Of a stretch of DNA of 64,000 nucleotides, positions 57,183-64,000 are shown in pieces. How positions within the stretch are numbered: position 1 is the first letter of the stretch; every line of letters begins with the position of its first letter. The translations under genes were made by a program, and so were the position numbers. The stretch lies in contig NZ_JACC01000001.1 of the NCBI RefSeq assembly GCF_000520955.1, forward strand, positions 124,001-188,000. Direction: 5' to 3'. The notes under the pieces are model-generated. The model searched no databases. It was given only the letters and a program-made list of their open reading frames with translations, and was not told the DNA's origin. Source of the stretch: Aquimarina pacifica. GTDB taxonomy: Bacteria > Bacteroidota > Bacteroidia > Flavobacteriales > Flavobacteriaceae.

Positions 57183-57764
57183 TTATTTGGTTTTTACGGC
57201 AATTATCAACCCAGTAGACCAATTCATTTTTGTAAGGTTAAAATCTTCTCTTTTCTCAAGATATTGGACCAACAGGTTTACATTATCCTGGTGCCCTACT
57301 GGCCAATTAGGTTGAGTATCCATATCATCAATAATATAAAAACCACCCACTTTTACTAGTTCTAAAACTTCATCTATTTCGCTATATTTTCCTGGCCAGG
57401 CATCTGCAAAAATCAAATCAAAACTCTCCCCAGTGTATGATTTAATCCATTCAGAAGCATCTGCACAAAGTATCTTGACTCTAGAATCTTTTCCAAAAAA
57501 ACCCTTTGCTATAGCAGTTAAGGAGGGGTTATTATCAATAGTTGTAATTGTAGACCCCTGGTCTAATCCGTCAACCATCCAAGATAAAGATAAACCAATC
57601 CCAGTCCCTAGTTCTAGAATATTTGCCTTAGGTTTTGAGCATATCAATGTTTTAAGCAAACTACCGATGTACAAATCAGATGGCATTGTAAAACCAATTT
57701 CTTCTGACTTAGAGATTATTTTTGAGTGATTCTCTGGTATATCTCTAATTTCTAAATCCTTCAT
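57183..57764 (-). CDS. SAM-dependent O-methyltransferase-like protein
   Basis: 193 residues. Class I SAM-binding fold: ILELGTGIGLSLSWMVDG (motif I), TTIDNNPSLTAIAKGFFG, FDLIFADAWPGKYSE and VGGFYIIDDMD. It resembles O-methyltransferase family 3/catechol-type enzymes. It sits between ilvC and ilvA with 9 nt to ilvA. The substrate is unknown; no established role in isoleucine synthesis. A hairpin separates it from ilvC. Confidence 0.82.
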   Translation of the reverse strand: MKDLEIRDIPENHSKIISKSEEIGFTMPSDLYIGSLLKTLICSKPKANILELGTGIGLSLSWMVDGLDQGSTITTIDNNPSLTAIAKGFFGKDSRVKILCADASEWIKSYTGESFDLIFADAWPGKYSEIDEVLELVKVGGFYIIDDMDTQPNWPVGHQDNVNLLVQYLEKREDFNLTKMNWSTGLIIAVKTK

Positions 57765-57820
57765 TTTATATTTTTTTAATACTTAACGCCCCTTGTATAT
57801 ATAAACCAGCATAAAACAAG

Positions 57821-57871
57821 AATACCATTTATTCTTCTTGAATTTTCTGAACTCAAAGAATAAATGGTATT
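57821..57871 (-). terminator. Hairpin between ilvC and the methyltransferase gene
   Basis: AATACCATTTATTC (57821-57834) pairs perfectly with GAATAAATGGTATT (57858-57871) around a 23-nt loop. It probably ends or tunes the ilvDBNC transcript; the downstream tail on the minus strand is only modestly T-rich. Confidence 0.6.
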
Positions 57872-57924
57872 CATTAATAAAGAGTAAAAACCTTTATTTT
57901 TATCTAAAACAGTATGTATTTGTA

Positions 57925-59400
57925 CTATACTATTGGTTTCATAGCTGTCATTGATGCTCTTAATCTACTTCCCACAACTTCTATAGGGTGGTTTCTAAGG
58001 GCTGCATTAACTTCTATTAATTTAGCGTTATCGACACCATTATTTTTACCTTCATCATATTTTGCACCTATTACATCGGTATCAATACCTTTCATAAAAT
58101 CGGCAAGTAATGGTTTACAAGCATGATCAAATAAATAGCAACCATATTCTGCTGTATCAGAAATCACACGATTCATTTCGAATAATTTTTTACGTGCAAT
58201 TGTATTTGCAATTAATGGCGTCTCATGTAATGATTCATAATATGCTGATTCTTCGATAATCCCTGAGGCTGTCATTGCTTCAAAAGCCAATTCTACTCCA
58301 GCTCTTACCATAGCAACCATCAACACTCCATTATCATAAAATTCTTGTTCAGAAATTTCAACATCACCAGCAGGAGTTTTTTCAAATGCTGTTTCTCCTG
58401 TTGCAGCTCTCCATGATAACAAGTTTTTATCATCGTTTGCCCAATCTTCCATCATTGTCTTAGAGAACTCTCCTTGAATGATGTCATCCATGTGTTTATT
58501 AAATAAAGGACGCATTACATCTTTCAATTCTTCTGAAAGTTCAAATGCCTTTAACTTTGACGGGTTAGATAACCTATCCATCATGTTAGTTATTCCTCCG
58601 TATTTTAATCCTTCTGTAATAGTTTCCCATCCATACTGAATCAATTTAGAAGCATATCCGGCATCAATTCCTTTTTCTATCATCTTGTCAAAGCAAAGAA
58701 TAGACCCTGTTTGCAACAATCCACAAAGAATTGTTTGCTCTCCCATAAGATCAGACTTTACCTCTGCTACAAAAGATGACTCTAACACTCCTGCTCTATC
58801 CCCTCCTGTTCCTACTGCATATGCTTTTGCCTGAGCTAAACCTAGGCCTTGTGGATCATTTTCTGGATGCACAGCAATCAGAGTAGGTACTCCGAATCCT
58901 CTTTTATACTCTTCTCTTACCTCAGAACCAGGACATTTTGGTGCAACCATAATTACAGTAAGATCCTCACGAATTTGCATTCCTTCTTCAACAATATTAA
59001 AACCATGAGAATATGCTAATGTCGCTCCTTTTTTCATTAATGGCATAACGGCGGTTACCACTTTTGTATGTTGCTTATCTGGGGTAAGATTAATTACAAG
59101 ATCAGCATTTGGTAATAACTCTTCATATGTTCCTACGGTAAATCCATTATCAGAAGCGTTTAAAAACGATTGTCTTTTTTCTTTGATTGCAGCTTCACGT
59201 AATGTATAAGAAATATCAAGACCTGAATCTCTCATATTCAATCCTTGATTAAGTCCTTGAGCTCCACAGCCAACAATAACTATTTTCTTTCCTTTTAGAG
59301 CATTAATCCCATCTGAAAACTCAGAGGAATCCATAAATCTACATTTTCCCAGTTGCGTTAACTGATCTCTTAATGATAGCGTATTAAAATAATTTGCCAT
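57925..59400 (-). CDS. ilvC: Ketol-acid reductoisomerase, class II (long form)
   Basis: 491 residues, the long class II form of Bacteroidota and enterics. NADP loop [21 protein letters not shown] near residue 40; [27 protein letters not shown] and [12 protein letters not shown] conserved blocks. It isomerises and reduces acetolactate/acetohydroxybutyrate. It is the fourth gene of the ilv order and is followed by a strong hairpin. Confidence 0.95.
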   Translation of the reverse strand: MANYFNTLSLRDQLTQLGKCRFMDSSEFSDGINALKGKKIVIVGCGAQGLNQGLNMRDSGLDISYTLREAAIKEKRQSFLNASDNGFTVGTYEELLPNADLVINLTPDKQHTKVVTAVMPLMKKGATLAYSHGFNIVEEGMQIREDLTVIMVAPKCPGSEVREEYKRGFGVPTLIAVHPENDPQGLGLAQAKAYAVGTGGDRAGVLESSFVAEVKSDLMGEQTILCGLLQTGSILCFDKMIEKGIDAGYASKLIQYGWETITEGLKYGGITNMMDRLSNPSKLKAFELSEELKDVMRPLFNKHMDDIIQGEFSKTMMEDWANDDKNLLSWRAATGETAFEKTPAGDVEISEQEFYDNGVLMVAMVRAGVELAFEAMTASGIIEESAYYESLHETPLIANTIARKKLFEMNRVISDTAEYGCYLFDHACKPLLADFMKGIDTDVIGAKYDEGKNNGVDNAKLIEVNAALRNHPIEVVGSRLRASMTAMKPIV

Positions 59401-59513
59401 TTCTTACTTAATTTGTGGTTACTTCCTTTTAACGGGAAATCTATTTAATTTTGATTTTTAGTTGTTTTATGTACTGTATTCCCGAAATATCTTCAGAAAA
59501 ATAGTCACGTCTA

Positions 59514-60047
59514 TTATGCTGTTTCGGTTGAAAAGCTTTCTAATATTTTAGAAATATGCATTTGATCTTTTGTTACTGCTATTCTACCAGAACGTACAAA
59601 TTGCATTAAACCAAAAGGTTCTAGCTGTCCATAAAGTGCTGCAACTTCTTTACGTCTTCCTGTTTTCTCTAAAACAAAAAATTCTGGTGTTACAGTAACT
59701 ATATTGGCATTACTATCTTTTATGACATTTTGGATATTTCTATCTTCAAATAACAATTTAGAGGATATTTTAAAAAGAGCAGTCTCTTGGTATATAGTCT
59801 CATCGTCGGTGTGATAGAATGCTTTTATTACTTCTATTTGTTTTTCTATTTGTCCGACTAATTTTTTTACTTGCTCTTCTGTTATTTTTACAACAATTGT
59901 GAATCGAAAAACATCTTTAATTTCTGATACCGAAGCGGTCATACTGTCCAAATTGATATGTCGCTTCAAAAAAATTGCTGATATCCTATTCAACAATCCT
60001 ACATTATTTTCTGTATACACTGATATCGTGTAGCATTCTTTTTTCAT
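59514..60047 (-). CDS. ilvN: Acetolactate synthase small (regulatory) subunit
   Basis: 177 residues. N-terminal ACT domain (ISVYTENNVGLLNRISAIFLKRHINLDSMTASVSE) that mediates Val feedback in the family, then a C-terminal ALS-small domain (LEKTGRRKEVAALYGQLEPFGLMQFVRSGRIAVTK). It pairs with IlvB, encoded immediately upstream in transcription order (70 nt). Confidence 0.93.
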   Translation of the reverse strand: MKKECYTISVYTENNVGLLNRISAIFLKRHINLDSMTASVSEIKDVFRFTIVVKITEEQVKKLVGQIEKQIEVIKAFYHTDDETIYQETALFKISSKLLFEDRNIQNVIKDSNANIVTVTPEFFVLEKTGRRKEVAALYGQLEPFGLMQFVRSGRIAVTKDQMHISKILESFSTETA

Positions 60048-60117
60048 GAACTAAAATTTTAATTCCAACGTATTTTAAAACTTTGATTCAACAACCAAAA
60101 TCTTATCGCACCTATTT

Positions 60118-61851
60118 TCAACTTAATCGTATATCCGAAACTGAAGCCCCTGTTGGGATCATTGGAAATACATTATTTTCTTTTTCTACACATACCTCTA
60201 GAAAGTAGGGCTCTTTTGATGCAATCATCTCTGCAATTGCACCTTGTAAGTCTTCTCTTTTGGTAATTCGTTTGGCTTCGATATGATATCCTTTTGCTAT
60301 TGTAACAAAATCAGGGTTTACCATTTCTGTAGAGGCATATCTTTTGTCAAAAAATAATTGTTGCCATTGGCGCACCATACCTAGGAAATCATTATTTAGA
60401 ACTACAATCTTTACAGGAACCCTGGTCTGAAATATGGTTCCTAATTCTTGGATAGTCATTTGATATCCTCCATCACCTATAATAGCAACAACCTCGCGTT
60501 CTGGAGCTCCCATTTTTGCACCAATTGCTGCCGGCAACGCAAACCCCATTGTCCCTAAACCTCCCGAGGTTACATTACTTTTTGATTGTGTAAACTCTGC
60601 ATAGCGGCAAGCGATCATCTGATGTTGTCCAACATCAGAAACAATAATAGCATCTCCTTTTGTTTCCTGATTAATTCCTCTCAGAACTTCTCCCATAGAA
60701 AGACCTTCTTTTGATGGATATAGTTCCTCTTTTATTACTTTGTCATACTCAATCGTATCAAAGTCCTTAAATTCTTTTAACCAAGGTTCGTATGTTTTTG
60801 TATCAATCTTAGTAATAATGTCGCTCAATGTGTTTTTTACATTTCCCATTACAGCTACATCAGCTTTTACATTTTTATTTATCTCTGCCGGATCAATTTC
60901 AAAATGGATTACTTTGGCCTGTTTGGCGTACGTTTCGAGATTACCCGTAACACGGTCATCAAATCGCATCCCAATAGCAATTAATAGATCACATTCATTC
61001 GTCAACTTATTAGGCCCATAATTACCATGCATACCTACCATCCCAACATTAAGTGGATGCGCTGTTGGTAATGCCGAAAGACCAAGAATAGTCCAAGCTG
61101 AAGGAATTCCTGATTTTTCGATAAAGTTTTTTAATTCTTCTTCCGCTTCTCCTAAGATAACACCCTGACCAAAAACGATCATTGGTTTTTTAGCACTATT
61201 TATAAGAGCCGCTGCATCAACTAAGCTTTTGGGATCTGTTTCTGGAACCGGCTTATAACTACGTACACCTTTACATTTTTTATATTCAAAATCTAATTCA
61301 CCGAACTGTGCATCCTTAGTTATATCAATCAAAACAGGTCCCGGACGTCCAGAACGTGCTATATAAAAAGCTTTTGCCAGTACTTCAGGAATATCTTCTG
61401 ATTTTGTTACTTGATGATTCCACTTGGTAATTGGCGTTGATATCCCTATAATATCAGTTTCCTGAAAGGCATCTGAACCCAATAAATGAGATCCTACTTG
61501 ACCTGTAATACATACCATTGGTGTAGAGTCTATTTGCGCATCTGCAATTCCGGTAACAAAATTTGTGGCTCCAGGTCCTGATGTTGCAATAGCGACACCT
61601 ACTTTACCACTTGATCTTGCATATCCTTGAGCGGCATGTGTTGCTCCTTGCTCATGTCTTGTTAGTACATGATGTAATTTATCCTGAAACTTATATAATT
61701 CATCGTATACTGGCATAATTGCTCCTCCAGGATATCCATAAATTAGATCAACTCCTTCTGCTAACAGACAGTGTATTACTGCTTCTGCTCCTGTCATTCT
61801 ACCTGTTGTCACTTTCGTTTCTTTTTTTTGTGTTTGCGTTTGTGTTTGCAT
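60118..61851 (-). CDS. ilvB: Acetolactate synthase large subunit
   Basis: 577 residues. TPP enzyme: GYPGGAIMPVYDELY and RHEQGATHAAQGYAR at the N-terminus, ATSGPGATNFVTGIADA, and the TPP-binding GDGGYQMTIQELGTIFQTRVPVKIVVLNNDFLGMVRQWQ. It makes acetolactate and acetohydroxybutyrate. Gln/Thr-rich N-terminal tail (QTQTQTQKK). Co-transcribed with ilvN and downstream of ilvD. Confidence 0.95.
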   Translation of the reverse strand: MQTQTQTQKKETKVTTGRMTGAEAVIHCLLAEGVDLIYGYPGGAIMPVYDELYKFQDKLHHVLTRHEQGATHAAQGYARSSGKVGVAIATSGPGATNFVTGIADAQIDSTPMVCITGQVGSHLLGSDAFQETDIIGISTPITKWNHQVTKSEDIPEVLAKAFYIARSGRPGPVLIDITKDAQFGELDFEYKKCKGVRSYKPVPETDPKSLVDAAALINSAKKPMIVFGQGVILGEAEEELKNFIEKSGIPSAWTILGLSALPTAHPLNVGMVGMHGNYGPNKLTNECDLLIAIGMRFDDRVTGNLETYAKQAKVIHFEIDPAEINKNVKADVAVMGNVKNTLSDIITKIDTKTYEPWLKEFKDFDTIEYDKVIKEELYPSKEGLSMGEVLRGINQETKGDAIIVSDVGQHQMIACRYAEFTQSKSNVTSGGLGTMGFALPAAIGAKMGAPEREVVAIIGDGGYQMTIQELGTIFQTRVPVKIVVLNNDFLGMVRQWQQLFFDKRYASTEMVNPDFVTIAKGYHIEAKRITKREDLQGAIAEMIASKEPYFLEVCVEKENNVFPMIPTGASVSDIRLS

Positions 61852-61965
61852 ACGCTTTTATTTTATGAATTCAGACAAAACCTTTATTTGGCGATTCTGA
61901 ATATTTTTATTTTTTTGAATTCTGATTTCTATCAGGAAACTCATTCATATAAGAACAACTACCTT

Positions 61966-63642
61966 TTAAAACTCGTCTGTTACACATCCTTGTGATGCAG
62001 AGGATACTGTATTTGCATACTTATAAAGAACTCCTTTACTGAATTTTAATTCTGGTTGCACCCATTGTGCTTTTCTTTTCTCTACTTCTGCCTCATCAAT
62101 ATCAACGGTAATAGAATTGGTTTCGGCATCAATTGTAATCACATCTCCATCTTGTACCAATGCAATAACTCCTCCTTCTTGTGCTTCTGGAGTAATATGA
62201 CCTACTACAAAACCATGTGTCCCTCCAGAAAATCTTCCGTCTGTAATTAACGCAACATCTTTACCAAGACCTGCTCCCATAATCGCAGAGGTGGGTTTCA
62301 ACATTTCTGGCATTCCCGGACCTCCCTTTGGCCCTTCATATCTAATGACGACTACATCTCCTTTTTCTACCTTACCATCTCTAATACCATCATTAGCGGC
62401 ATATTCACCTTCAAACACTTTGGCTTTTCCTTGAAAACGTAATCCTTCTTTTCCTGTTATCTTAGCAACACATCCATCTTCTGCTAGGTTACCAAACATA
62501 ATTCTAAGATGTCCTGTTGCCTTAATCGGATTTTCTAATGGCTTTATTACATCCTGACCTTCATCAAGATCTGGAACTTCTAATAAATTCTCTGCCAATG
62601 TTTTTCCTGTAACTGTCAAACAGTCTCCGTGTAGCAATCCTTTTTTCAATAAATATTTTAATACCGCAGGAATACCTCCTACACGGTGTACATCTTCCAT
62701 TAAGTATTTTCCACTTGGTTTGAGATCTGCCAAAAATGGCGTCTCGTCGCTGATCCTTTGAAAATCGGCAAGTGTAAATTCTACATTTGCAGCTCTTGCT
62801 ATTGCCAAAAAGTGTAATACAGCATTTGTAGACCCTCCTAATATAGTAACTAATCGAATCGCATTTTCTAAAGATTTTTTAGTTACAATATCTAATGGTT
62901 TAATATCTTTTTCTAAAAGAACACGCATTGCACGACCCGCGGCAATACTCTCTGCTTCTTTATTCTTACTTATAGCTGGGTTAGATGAGTTATAAGGTAA
63001 AGACATCCCTAAAGCTTCTATTGCTGATGCCATTGTATTAGCAGTATACATACCACCACATGCACCTGCACCAGGGCAAGCTTTCTCTATTACATTTTTA
63101 TATTCTTTTTGAGTAATACTTCCTGCTACTTTTTCTCCCCATGCCTCAAAAGCCGATACTACATCTAATTTCTTGCCATTAAGATCACCTGAAGCAATTG
63201 TTCCTCCGTATACTAATATAGAAGGACGATTTAATCGTAACATTGCCATCAGGGCACCTGGCATATTTTTATCACATCCTACTACTGTTACCATACCATC
63301 ATATGACATTGCTTGAACCACTGTTTCCATCGAATCAGCGATCACATCTCTAGATGGTAACGAAAAACGCATTCCTGGCGTTCCCATAGAAATACCATCA
63401 CTAACTCCAATAGTATTAAAGATCAAACCGACCACATCCTCTTCTAATGTACCTTTCTTCACCAATTTGGCAAGATCATTTAGGTGCATATTACATGGAT
63501 TCCCTTCATAGCCCGTACTAGCAATACCAACTAATGGTTTGTTAAAATCCTCATCTGTCAAACCAATCGCGTGCAACATTGCTTGCGCTGCTGGTTGTGT
63601 ATCGTCCTGTGTAACCTGTTTACTGTACTTATTAATGTCCAT
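61966..63642 (-). CDS. ilvD: Dihydroxy-acid dehydratase
   Basis: 558 residues. Fe-S ligand cysteines in [12 protein letters not shown] and [18 protein letters not shown], plus Cys in [11 protein letters not shown]. First structural gene of the branched-chain operon. The 5' leader of 322 nt to the leader-peptide stop includes a terminator hairpin and an inverted repeat. It dehydrates dihydroxy-acids to 2-oxo acids for Ile/Val. Confidence 0.95.
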   Translation of the reverse strand: MDINKYSKQVTQDDTQPAAQAMLHAIGLTDEDFNKPLVGIASTGYEGNPCNMHLNDLAKLVKKGTLEEDVVGLIFNTIGVSDGISMGTPGMRFSLPSRDVIADSMETVVQAMSYDGMVTVVGCDKNMPGALMAMLRLNRPSILVYGGTIASGDLNGKKLDVVSAFEAWGEKVAGSITQKEYKNVIEKACPGAGACGGMYTANTMASAIEALGMSLPYNSSNPAISKNKEAESIAAGRAMRVLLEKDIKPLDIVTKKSLENAIRLVTILGGSTNAVLHFLAIARAANVEFTLADFQRISDETPFLADLKPSGKYLMEDVHRVGGIPAVLKYLLKKGLLHGDCLTVTGKTLAENLLEVPDLDEGQDVIKPLENPIKATGHLRIMFGNLAEDGCVAKITGKEGLRFQGKAKVFEGEYAANDGIRDGKVEKGDVVVIRYEGPKGGPGMPEMLKPTSAIMGAGLGKDVALITDGRFSGGTHGFVVGHITPEAQEGGVIALVQDGDVITIDAETNSITVDIDEAEVEKRKAQWVQPELKFSKGVLYKYANTVSSASQGCVTDEF

Positions 63643-63963
63643 CCTTTTTGAATGTGGTTTTTTTACGAATTATTTAAAATTTTAGTTAAAATTTTACCGT
63701 ATATCCATCGCAATGAATAAACTAGAGTAAAATTATTTTGTTAAGGCGAAATCATAAACCATTATCTGATACCCTTACAATATCCAATAGTCCACCAACA
63801 ACCATTAACAACTGATTTCCAATACATTATACACTTATTATTTACAATCACTATTTGTTAATTTTTTATTTAATATTAATTATGCTTTAAAAAATTAACA
63901 GTTAATAAAAAACTCCCTTCAATTGTTGAAGGGAGTCCTGTATGCTATATATATCAATATCCC
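63643..63963 (-). promoter_or_regulatory. ilvD leader region
   Basis: Untranslated stretch between the leader-peptide stop and ilvD. Contains the terminator (63906-63936) and an inverted repeat TGTTAATTTTTTA (63856-63868) / TAAAAAATTAACA (63888-63900). No additional gene. Confidence 0.6.
63906..63936 (-). terminator. Attenuator terminator upstream of ilvD
   Basis: On the minus strand ACTCCCTTCAA pairs perfectly with TTGAAGGGAGT around a 3-nt loop, followed by six T. It lies about 28 nt after the leader stop codon and about 265 nt before ilvD. It could alternatively end an upstream gene outside the window. Confidence 0.75.
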
Positions 63964-64000
63964 CTATCGTGATGAAATGACCACAACACTACTAATGACA
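63964..64000 (-). CDS. ilvL: Candidate Val/Ile leader peptide, 3' end only
   Basis: The minus-strand reading frame entering the window from the right ends VISSVVVISSR followed by TAG (63964-63966). Six of the eleven visible residues are Val or Ile (codons GTC, ATT, GTT, GTG, GTC, ATT). The start codon lies outside the window. It is located just before the terminator and the ilvD operon. The content and position match branched-chain leader peptides such as enterobacterial ilvL (VISLVVISVVVIII). Confidence 0.7.
   Translation of the reverse strand, partial: VISSVVVISSR

Overview
The window looks like chromosomal DNA from a marine member of the Flavobacteriaceae (Bacteroidota). The evidence is the low GC content, a SusC/SusD pair, abundant TonB-dependent receptors and surface lipoproteins, TAnnTTTG-type promoter boxes, an acyl-ornithine-type arginine pathway and a complete alginate catabolic locus. 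The genus cannot be fixed from sequence alone; an Aquimarina- or Zobellia-like organism would fit. No tRNA, rRNA, CRISPR array, insertion-sequence transposase or prophage was seen.

Layout. (1) 1-11.5 kb, minus strand: a fibronectin-III surface protein cut by the window edge, a large outer-membrane protein, a sensor kinase with a YfiR-like periplasmic domain whose start overlaps the end of a TonB-dependent receptor gene, and three receiver-domain proteins, the middle one apparently degenerate. (2) 11.7-21.7 kb: an acetyltransferase/membrane hydrolase pair, DUF1761 and LysE-family membrane proteins, a three-gene biotin-dependent acyl-CoA carboxylase operon, a small membrane protein and a lipoprotein esterase. 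Three copies of a MITE-like repeat with terminal inverted repeats lie between these genes. (3) 21.8-33.7 kb, minus strand: one tightly packed arginine plus proline operon (GNAT-argG-argC-proC-argD-GNAT-proA-proB-argF'-argB-argE-argH), preceded by a candidate arginine-rich leader peptide. (4) 34.5-51.0 kb, plus strand: alginate utilisation locus. A GntR/FadR regulator with its own promoter and tandem operators is followed by SusC, SusD, a two-domain PL6 lyase, an IPT-domain surface lipoprotein, a PL17 oligoalginate lyase, a 50-residue ORF that looks like an internally deleted kdgF, an MFS uronate transporter, a DEH reductase, KDG kinase and KDPG aldolase. (5) 51.5-55 kb: a second KdgK-like kinase, a secreted lyase-like protein and a convergent SGNH O-acetylesterase, possibly a small second polysaccharide module. 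(6) 55.2-64 kb, minus strand: a small beta-barrel protein and the branched-chain amino-acid genes ilvD-ilvB-ilvN-ilvC, then a methyltransferase and ilvA. An apparent Val/Ile attenuator (leader peptide end plus terminator) lies upstream of ilvD.

How it works together. In the alginate locus SusC/D and the lipoprotein bind and import oligo-alginate. PL6 and PL17 cut it to unsaturated monouronate, which opens to DEH. The SDR reduces DEH to KDG, KdgK phosphorylates it, and the aldolase yields pyruvate and glyceraldehyde-3-phosphate. No PL7 endolyase is in the window. The two amino-acid operons each carry what reads like a ribosome-sensing leader: RRFRR before the arginine genes, VISSVVVISS before the Ile/Val genes. 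The points most worth follow-up are the kdgF remnant, these two leaders, the degenerate receiver, the gntR promoter/operator/start overlap and the dispersed repeat family.
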